12,404 nt of DNA from Paenibacillus sp. (lineage in GTDB: Bacteria > Bacillota > Bacilli > Paenibacillales > NBRC-103111). Position 1 is the stretch's first letter. Every line of letters begins with the position of its first letter. The notes under the pieces are model-generated. The model saw nothing but the letters and a program-made list of their open reading frames with translations, had not been told where the DNA came from and made no database searches. Position numbers and translations under genes: made by a program. The stretch spans positions 1-12,404 of the forward strand of contig JARBUQ010000063.1 in NCBI GenBank assembly GCA_029239545.1, given 5' to 3'. Positions 7,235 to 12,404 of this stretch are shown here, piece by piece.

Positions 7235-8782
7235 CTAGACTTGCGGTTCAGCGGGCTTAACTGTCGGTGCTGGAATAAGCTGTGGAGCAGATGCGGCAGG
7301 TGATGCGGCTGCTGCACCAGGCATACCAATCTTGTTGGTCAATCCTTGGATCAGCTTCTCCACATCAAGTCCGGAAACACTCTTAAGCATCTCAGGCGCT
7401 GTTGCCATGAGCGAGGTAACGTAATTACTTACGCGGGCTGCCCCTTCCCCATGTCCGGTATCTACTATGGTAAGCTTATCTATCGCTTTCATCGGCTCAG
7501 CAATTTTGCCGGCAAGCTCAGGCAGCATCTTCACAACGATGTCGAGGACAGCCGCTTGACCGAATTTCTCGAACGCCTCCGCCAACTTTTCCTTTGCCTC
7601 CGCATCAGCCAGACCGCGCAACCGGATAACATCCGCTTCCGCAGTACCCTTGGCACGCTCTGCATCAGCAACTGCAAGACCATCAAGTCGTTTCTGCTCC
7701 GCATTACCTTTGGCTTCCGCTTCAATCTTATACTGTGTGGCATCCGCTTCTTTGATGCGGCGAGTTTTGTCTGCTTCGGCTGCTTGCTCGACCGAATAAC
7801 GATCAGCATCGGCTTTCTTCTTCACTTCAGCGTCATACTGCTTCTCACGACGCAATATTTCCTTCGTTTCCAGATCGATCTCCCGCTCTTTGCGGACGAT
7901 CTCGACCTTCATCTGCTCCTCGACCACACTTTGCTTGGAACGGGCTTCTTGGATGTGGTAGGATTGGTCAGCTTCGGCCTTTGCAGTATCCTGATCCTTC
8001 TTAAACGAAGCAATCTTGAGTTCCTTCTCACGGTTAGCTTCCGCAATATTCGTATCTCGAAGCAGCTCGGCCTTCTGTCCCTCTTGCTCGGCTTGGGCCT
8101 TCTTCACCCGAGCATCCCTAATCGCTTCCGCTTGGGCAATCTCCGCATCTCTCTTCACTGCAGCAATTCGCGGTTTCCCGAGAGCATCCAGATATCCTTG
8201 CTTATCACGCACATCCTTGATCGTGAATGATACGATCTGCAGACCCATCTTCTTCAAATCTCTGGCTGCAACGCCCTGTACCTCCTGAGCGAATTTATCA
8301 CGATTACGATACACTTCCTCCACCGTCATCGTACCCAGTATGGCTCGCAGATGGCCTTCAAGTACTTCCTGCGCTTCGAGCTTCAGTGCCTCGGGAGGTT
8401 TCCCCATATACTGCTCGGCTGCTGTAGCTACATCTTCCACAGAACCGCCGATCTTGATAATGGCAACTCCGTCAGCCATAACAGGAACCCCTTGCTCTGT
8501 ATAAACTTCCGGGGTAGAAACATCTAATTTGTGCGACAGTAGGGATAGAAATTCCGCTCGCTGAAAAATTGGTAGAATGAAAGCTCCTCCGCCTCTGACG
8601 ATCTTGATCCGGCGACCAGAGTCATCAGTCAGACTATTCTTGCTACCCAGGAATGCACCAGTAACTACCATAGCCTCATCCGGACTAACCGTCTTGTATC
8701 TCGCCCAGAAAGCCAAACCTAAGATGATAATAACACCTACTACAATTGCTGGGATAATCAAGAATTCATATTCAGTATTCAT
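7235..8782 (-). CDS. floT: Flotillin (FloT/YuaG-like membrane-microdomain scaffold)
   Basis: This 515-residue protein is close in length to B. subtilis FloT. A hydrophobic N-terminal segment (about 7-27) anchors it in the membrane. The SPFH/band-7 domain follows (about 28-200; VSPDEAMVVTG, VRGGGAFILPIFQR, VPVMADGVAIIKI, MTVEEVYRNRDKFAQEV). A long coiled coil (about 205-405) is built of Glu-Ala-Lys repeats (AEIAQAEAIRDA, KAEAD, EADATQYKIEAEAKGNAEQ). The C-terminal part (VVKMLPELAGKIAEPMKAIDKLTIVDTG) is the flotillin oligomerisation region, and the tail is rich in Ala and Pro. Flotillins oligomerise on the cytoplasmic face and organise lipid domains, affecting signalling and secretion. AAAGGAG lies 10 bases before the ATG. 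It sits 29 bases after the NfeD-like gene, the same order as yuaF-yuaG. A long open frame on the opposite strand is a shadow of the coiled-coil codons. Confidence 0.96.
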   Translation of the reverse strand: MNTEYEFLIIPAIVVGVIIILGLAFWARYKTVSPDEAMVVTGAFLGSKNSLTDDSGRRIKIVRGGGAFILPIFQRAEFLSLLSHKLDVSTPEVYTEQGVPVMADGVAIIKIGGSVEDVATAAEQYMGKPPEALKLEAQEVLEGHLRAILGTMTVEEVYRNRDKFAQEVQGVAARDLKKMGLQIVSFTIKDVRDKQGYLDALGKPRIAAVKRDAEIAQAEAIRDARVKKAQAEQEGQKAELLRDTNIAEANREKELKIASFKKDQDTAKAEADQSYHIQEARSKQSVVEEQMKVEIVRKEREIDLETKEILRREKQYDAEVKKKADADRYSVEQAAEADKTRRIKEADATQYKIEAEAKGNAEQKRLDGLAVADAERAKGTAEADVIRLRGLADAEAKEKLAEAFEKFGQAAVLDIVVKMLPELAGKIAEPMKAIDKLTIVDTGHGEGAARVSNYVTSLMATAPEMLKSVSGLDVEKLIQGLTNKIGMPGAAAASPAASAPQLIPAPTVKPAEPQV

Positions 8783-8811
8783 ATGTATATTTGCTCCTTT
8801 CTTATAACACC

Positions 8812-9336
8812 TTAGTCTAATCGCGTTACGAACACCGTATCGTCTTTCACTTCTACAACAACAACTCTTGAACCTGATGTGATCATCTCACCATTGTAGC
8901 TGGCAGCAATCTGATTCGTATTGGCGGCTCCAGTACGAACTAATACTTCGCCGTATCCAACGGCAGGGATCGGAACTAATACTTCACCTAATTTGCCTGT
9001 TAGATCTTGAATGGAATAACCAGTGGAATTCTCACTATTCTGCATAGGACGTACATAAAATAAATAGACAAGTAACCCGATCAACACAGCGAGAACGAAA
9101 GCTAACACAGCATTAAATATCGCTCCAATAATCGTGTAATGCTCCAGTAGAAGACCTGCCCCGCCGAATACAGTGATGATCGTAACGAGCACCATCGGCT
9201 GCAGGAAAGGAAGACCATCAACGGATAAGAAGTCCAGCACTCCATCTACTGCATTACTGATTAAATCACCGAATATAACGGTTACTATCGCAAAAATAAC
9301 CCCGCCGCTTAGACATGCCCAATAAATCGCCTCCAT
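8812..9336 (-). CDS. yuaF: NfeD/YuaF-like membrane protein, flotillin partner
   Basis: From the ATG at 9336 this is 174 residues: a hydrophobic helix at about 3-25, two more at about 44-62 and 67-92, then a C-terminal OB-fold domain (TGKLGEVLVPIPAVGYGEVLVRTG through VVVVEVKDDTVFVTRLD). This is the NfeD layout, without the ClpP-like protease domain of long NfeD proteins. Family members are encoded next to flotillins and, for B. subtilis YuaF, affect membrane fluidity. An in-frame ATG at 9354 would add 6 residues, but the GGGGGAGGG run lies after it and just before the ATG at 9336. The family start also reads ME-aliphatic, so I prefer 9336, although the run sits close to the start. First gene of the operon, behind a sigma-W promoter. 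Confidence 0.9.
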   Translation of the reverse strand: MEAIYWACLSGGVIFAIVTVIFGDLISNAVDGVLDFLSVDGLPFLQPMVLVTIITVFGGAGLLLEHYTIIGAIFNAVLAFVLAVLIGLLVYLFYVRPMQNSENSTGYSIQDLTGKLGEVLVPIPAVGYGEVLVRTGAANTNQIAASYNGEMITSGSRVVVVEVKDDTVFVTRLD

Positions 9337-9386
9337 ATTCCCTCCCCCATGCATCCAGTTGTTTACAGGCTTACCTACATATTATA

Positions 9387-9412
9387 TACGACATGGATCG
9401 TCAAAAGTTTCA
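9387..9412 (-). promoter_or_regulatory. Sigma-W (ECF) promoter of the flotillin operon
   Basis: On the minus strand, TGAAAC (9407-9412) is followed by exactly 16 bases and then CGTA (9387-9390), with TTTT directly after the -35. This matches the B. subtilis sigma-W consensus TGAAAC-N16-CGTA. It lies about 50 bases before the NfeD-like start. B. subtilis yuaFGI is a known sigma-W operon, so both sequence and context agree. Confidence 0.88.
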
Positions 9413-9421
9413 TGTTATACT
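9413..9421 (+). promoter_or_regulatory. Extended -10 promoter of the GNAT/nitrilase pair
   Basis: TGTTATACT reads TG-N-TATACT, an extended -10, 39 bases before the ATG at 9460. No good -35 is seen 16-18 bases upstream. It starts one base after the sigma-W -35 on the other strand, so the two promoters are back to back and may interfere. Confidence 0.5.
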
Positions 9422-9459
9422 AGATGATGGATCTACTCAACTGACACAGGAGGATATCG

Positions 9460-10107
9460 ATGTCCATTCTTGTTCGTCCTTACACAACAGAAGATTTTGA
9501 CGATTTGCTGCAGGTTCAGCGCGAGGCATTTCCACCGCCATTTCCAGAACATTTATGGTGGAATAAAGATCAAATTGCCGCGCATGTTGATACATATCCT
9601 GCCGGGGCTATGATCGCGCTATATAAAGGTCAGATCGCGGGCTCAGCCACATCCTTGCTCGTTCAATATACGGGACAGCCTCATACATGGGAAGAGGTCG
9701 CTGATCACGGCTACATACGCGGCAGCCATGAACAAACCGGAGACAGCCTATACGGAATTGATCTTTGTGTAAGTCCTGCTTTTCGAGGCAAGGGAATTGC
9801 CAAGGCTCTCTACGCAGCCCGCAAAGAGCTCGTCCGAAAAGCCAGCCTTAAGCGCTTCATAGCAGCCTGCAGAATTCCCGGTTATCACTCAGTTGCTGCC
9901 CAAATGAGCGCAGAGCATTACGTACAGCGTGTTTTGGCGGGAAGCTTGCATGATCAGGTTTTGACATTTATGCTCAAACAGGATATGGTCCCGCTCCAAG
10001 TATTAGACCATTATTTGGATGACGAGGAGTCCTGCCACAAAGCTGTACTTTTACAATGGAGCAATCCGCATTTACAAGAACAAGGAGATCGATCAGCAGA
10101 TGAATAA
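9460..10107 (+). CDS. GNAT-family N-acetyltransferase
   Basis: This 215-residue protein is a Gcn5-related acetyltransferase: an opening beta strand SILVRPYTTEDFDDLLQVQREAFPPPFPE, then the acetyl-CoA-binding motif A LYGIDLCVSPAFRGKGIAKALYAARKEL, with R109-G110-K111-G112-I113-A114 forming the pyrophosphate loop. It uses acetyl-CoA or another acyl-CoA to acylate an amine; the acceptor is unknown. The Shine-Dalgarno is excellent (AGGAGG, 6 bases before the ATG). Its last 8 bases overlap the start of the nitrilase gene, so the two are translationally coupled. B. subtilis YhcX, as I recall, carries GNAT and nitrilase domains in one chain, which suggests a joint reaction. B. subtilis yuaI, beside the flotillin genes, is also an acetyltransferase, but here the gene is divergent. 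Confidence 0.9.
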   Translation: MSILVRPYTTEDFDDLLQVQREAFPPPFPEHLWWNKDQIAAHVDTYPAGAMIALYKGQIAGSATSLLVQYTGQPHTWEEVADHGYIRGSHEQTGDSLYGIDLCVSPAFRGKGIAKALYAARKELVRKASLKRFIAACRIPGYHSVAAQMSAEHYVQRVLAGSLHDQVLTFMLKQDMVPLQVLDHYLDDEESCHKAVLLQWSNPHLQEQGDRSADE

Positions 10108-10999
10108 AAAATTACCTAACCCCATAATATCAACCGTACAATATGCAATCGGAGCATTGAAGATCGAGCATGAATTCTGGACTCACATTGATCGTTATAT
10201 ATCGCGAGCAATGGATCGACAAGCCGAACTAATCGCATTCCCGGAATATATGACAGGCCACCTGCTGTCCCTGCATCCACCTGCAACCAATGCAGAAGCT
10301 TGTGAAATTCTGCACGGTTATACTCGGAAGTATATGGAAAAGTTCACAACCTGGAGCCGTACAACAGGGCTGATGATCCTGGCCGGAACGCATATTCATC
10401 GCGAGGGGGCTCCTGAGGGCAAATATTATAACGAGTCGTTCCTGTTTTTCCCGGATGGCCGAATTGAGCGTCATAAGAAAGTCCATCTAACACCGGAGGA
10501 ACAAAGAGCTTGGCCGCTTCTAGCAGGTGATCGGTTCGATGTATTCGAAACATCAATTGGCAAGATCGGAATTCAAGTATGCTATGATATTGAATTCCCT
10601 GAAGGAACCCGGCTAATGGCAGAGAAAGGCGCAGATCTCATCTTGTGCCCTTCTTACACGGACGCTGCAGCCGGTTATTACAGAGTCCGCAACTGCAGCC
10701 AGGCCAGAGCAATCGAGAACCAGCTGTATGTCGCGCTTAGCGGGATTGTCGGAAGCATGCCCAATGTGGCCCAAGTAGACACAGGGTATAGTCAGGCTGC
10801 CATATTCGCCCCATGCGACTATCCGTTTCCAGCCAATGGCATACTCGCTCAGGGTTCACTGAATCGCAGCAGTATGGCTACTGCATCTGCAGATCTCGAG
10901 CAGTTGCATCTCAACCGAACCGAAGGCGGTGTTGCGCCGTTCTTCGACCGCCAACCCGAGCTGTATTCCGCTGCTCGCACAGATGCCTTCAAGTCGTAG
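10100..10999 (+). CDS. Carbon-nitrogen hydrolase (nitrilase superfamily amidase)
   Basis: From the ATG at 10100 this is 299 residues with the Glu-Lys-Cys triad: E49 in ELIAFPEYMTG, K127 in RIERHKKVHLTPEE (with E134 as the usual second glutamate), and C161 in GIQVCYDIEFPEGTRLMAEKGADLILCPS. This indicates hydrolysis of a linear amide or carbamoyl bond in the cytoplasm. The longer in-frame ATG at 10019 would add 27 residues (MTRSPATKLYFYNGAIRIYKN and onward) that are only the out-of-frame GNAT sequence, so I reject it. GGAG lies 12 bases before the chosen ATG, and coupling through the 8-base overlap with the GNAT stop would help initiation. The 3' end overlaps the leftward transporter gene by 11 bases. 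Substrate unknown. Confidence 0.92.
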   Translation: MNKKLPNPIISTVQYAIGALKIEHEFWTHIDRYISRAMDRQAELIAFPEYMTGHLLSLHPPATNAEACEILHGYTRKYMEKFTTWSRTTGLMILAGTHIHREGAPEGKYYNESFLFFPDGRIERHKKVHLTPEEQRAWPLLAGDRFDVFETSIGKIGIQVCYDIEFPEGTRLMAEKGADLILCPSYTDAAAGYYRVRNCSQARAIENQLYVALSGIVGSMPNVAQVDTGYSQAAIFAPCDYPFPANGILAQGSLNRSSMATASADLEQLHLNRTEGGVAPFFDRQPELYSAARTDAFKS

Positions 11000-12062
11000 G
11001 CTTCCTAGAAACATAATAAGCCATAACATGCTGACCGATTACTTTCAGCACAGCAAAACACGGAACAGCCAGGATTAAACCGACAATGCCTGCCAGCTCG
11101 CCGCCCACCAACAAGGCAAAAATGATGCTCATTGGGTGCAAGTGAAGCGTACGCCCCACGACTTGTGGAGAGATCACATTTCCTTCCAGAATCTGCACGA
11201 TCAGATTCACGACAGCTACGAGCAAGACCATCTTAAGCGATAAGGTCGAAGCCATAACAATCGCTGGTGCAGCTCCGAAGAAAGGTCCCATGTAAGGAAT
11301 AATGTTGAATACGGCCACTATGCTTGCGAGCAGCAGCGCGTAAGGCATATCAATAATCCAATAACCGATATAAGCTAACATCCCTACGAGTACGCAAACC
11401 AACAATTGACCGCGGACATAGTTGCCTAGTGCCGTGTCCATGTCCTTTACTAATTTGATGGCACTTTTGCGTTTGCCTCTCGGTAAAATCATCAGAATCG
11501 TTTTTTCGATAAGCTGAAAATCCTTAAGCATGTAAAAAGCCAGAAAAGGCACGATAAATGCGACAAACACCATATTAATCGTGGAGCCAATGCTGTTCAC
11601 CAGGTTGGTAATCGTTGCCGTGAAATTGTCCTCTGCCTTCAACATCGCTTTCTCAAGTCCTACTCTGACACTTTCCGGTATCATACGATTATCATTCAAG
11701 CCATCGTACAAGCCTTGTGCCCGCATCGTTAAATCCGGCATATGCTCATTCAGTTCCTTCACTTGCTTGAGGAACATCGGAATCAGATTCATAAGAATGA
11801 CGACTATGCTGGTTATGAACACGGCATAAATCAATAAAACGGCCATTGTCCTCGGCACTTTCCTCTTCCCCAGCATGTTCACGATCGGATTCAGCACATA
11901 GGAGATAATAACTGCTATCAGAAAAGGTGTCAGCACAGCCTTGATAAAAGCAAAGGTCGAACCAAGCATCGGCTTAATCTGCTGCAACATGAACAACACA
12001 AGTAATCCTAACAAAATGTAAATCAGAATTACGAATATTCGGTTCTTGATTAGCTTTTCCAT
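10989..12062 (-). CDS. AI-2E family transporter (PerM/UPF0118-type membrane protein)
   Basis: From the ATG at 12062 this is 357 residues. It has an N-terminal helix pair (RIFVILIYILLGLLVLFML, FIKAVLTPFLIAVIISYVLNPIV), a third helix (AVLLIYAVFITSIVVILMNLIP), a soluble middle part (about 105-150), and a C-terminal group of helices with PRGKRKSAIKLVKDMDTALGNYVRGQLLVCVLVG and the family-typical NIIPYMGPFFGAAPAIV. The protein ends soon after GLILAVPCFAVLKVIGQHV. Members are linked to autoinducer-2 export, ion/proton antiport or sporulation-related channels, and the name does not prove AI-2 transport. AGGAGG lies 10 bases before the ATG; an in-frame GTG at 12071 is too close to that site. The gene ends 11 bases inside the convergent nitrilase gene with no visible terminator. 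Confidence 0.93.
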   Translation of the reverse strand: MEKLIKNRIFVILIYILLGLLVLFMLQQIKPMLGSTFAFIKAVLTPFLIAVIISYVLNPIVNMLGKRKVPRTMAVLLIYAVFITSIVVILMNLIPMFLKQVKELNEHMPDLTMRAQGLYDGLNDNRMIPESVRVGLEKAMLKAEDNFTATITNLVNSIGSTINMVFVAFIVPFLAFYMLKDFQLIEKTILMILPRGKRKSAIKLVKDMDTALGNYVRGQLLVCVLVGMLAYIGYWIIDMPYALLLASIVAVFNIIPYMGPFFGAAPAIVMASTLSLKMVLLVAVVNLIVQILEGNVISPQVVGRTLHLHPMSIIFALLVGGELAGIVGLILAVPCFAVLKVIGQHVMAYYVSRKPTT

Positions 12063-12179
12063 GTTTGGCACCCCTCCTGTTACAGTATATGTACAACCCT
12101 ATGTGCTTCATTCATGGGGAGCACGAGACTCAATAATAAGGAATGAAATTTTGATGATGATAGGATGACCCCAAAACGA

Positions 12180-12202
12180 AAACCTGGCCAATGGCCAGGT
12201 TT
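12180..12202 (-). terminator. Intrinsic terminator of the dehydrogenase gene
   Basis: A perfect 10-base stem AAACCTGGCC / GGCCAGGTTT with a 3-base loop (AAT on the plus strand). On the minus strand it is followed by TTTTCGTTTT counting from the stem end, as expected for a rho-independent terminator. It lies 26 bases after the stop codon at 12228. Confidence 0.88.
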
Positions 12203-12227
12203 AAATGGTTTATCCTCCAATGAGAGG

Positions 12228-12404
12228 TTAAGATGAAATACTTACCATCGCTTTGCCAATCTCCGGATTGTGATGGATCTCCTCCAATAAGTCTGGCACT
12301 TGTTCAAGTGTGACTGTCAGATCCGGCATCCGCTCAAGCTGTAACTGTCCACTTGCAGCTATCTCTATGGACCTTGCAAAATGCCAGGATGTCGCAAGCA
12401 CACC
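12228..12404 (-). CDS. Zinc-type alcohol dehydrogenase (MDR family), C-terminal fragment
   Basis: Only the last 58 residues are in the window; the 5' part continues beyond the right edge. The visible sequence (RSIEIAASGQLQLERMPDLTVTLEQVPDLLEEIHHNPEIGKAMV) matches the end of medium-chain dehydrogenases, in which an 'A.SG.i.l.....f.leea.ea...l..ge..GK.vi' pattern closes the catalytic domain. The cofactor and zinc sites are outside the window. It is transcribed towards the transporter gene and separated from it by a terminator and about 155 bases, so it is a separate unit. The exact subfamily (threonine, sorbitol or other dehydrogenase) cannot be told. Confidence 0.72.
   Translation of the reverse strand, partial: GVLATSWHFARSIEIAASGQLQLERMPDLTVTLEQVPDLLEEIHHNPEIGKAMVSISS

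Noticed and set aside
7346..8230. A 294-codon plus-strand open frame across flotillin
   Set aside because: It is the reverse complement of the Glu/Ala/Lys-rich coiled coil, which gives Leu/Phe/Arg-rich shadow protein; no domain or Shine-Dalgarno supports it.
10019..10099. Upstream ATG start for the nitrilase gene
   Set aside because: The extra 27 residues are out-of-frame GNAT codons with no nitrilase similarity; the ATG at 10100 fits the family N-terminus.
12084..12089. Minus-strand TATACT before the AI-2E transporter gene as a -10 element
   Set aside because: Transcription would start inside the Shine-Dalgarno sequence, and no -35 is present at the right distance.

Overview
The window looks like chromosomal DNA of a low-to-mid-GC Gram-positive, most likely a Paenibacillus or close relative. 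The evidence is strong Shine-Dalgarno sites, some TTG and GTG starts, a sigma-W-type promoter, a YuaF/FloT-like flotillin operon, and a two-domain cupin/AraC regulator. I see no mobile element, tRNA, rRNA or CRISPR array. The genus is inferred from gene style, not from a search.

Left part (1-4350): a GntR-family regulator, cut by the window edge, reads leftward. Facing away from it is a three-gene rightward operon: a DegT/DnrJ/EryC1/StrS-type PLP aminotransferase, a creatininase-family metal amidohydrolase, and a large protein with an apparent GATase-like N-terminus and a polysaccharide-deacetylase-like core. Between them lies a consensus-like promoter whose -10 is overlapped by palindromic TTGTAATTACAA elements, the likely GntR operator. 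A strong bidirectional hairpin (4322-4350) ends the operon. I cannot assign a pathway. The enzyme set suggests transformation of an amino-sugar or inosose-like compound and is the best candidate here for an undescribed metabolic system.

Middle part (4370-6617): a Gfo/Idh/MocA oxidoreductase with an extra cysteine cluster reads leftward, divergent from an AraC-family regulator that probably controls it. The AraC gene ends in a long hairpin containing its stop codon.

Flotillin part (6600-9412): a leftward NfeD/YuaF-like gene, then flotillin (floT), then a small polytopic membrane protein. A near-perfect sigma-W promoter precedes the first gene, so this is probably an envelope-stress operon like B. 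subtilis yuaFGI. The third gene's open frame runs through the terminator hairpin and about 500 bases antisense into the AraC gene. Its last half is probably not natural protein.

Right part (9413-12404): divergent from the flotillin operon are a GNAT acetyltransferase and an overlapping nitrilase-superfamily amidohydrolase, a split form of the GNAT-nitrilase arrangement I recall for B. subtilis YhcX. The nitrilase overlaps tail-to-tail with a leftward AI-2E-family membrane transporter. The window ends with the C-terminal piece of a leftward zinc-type alcohol dehydrogenase and its terminator.
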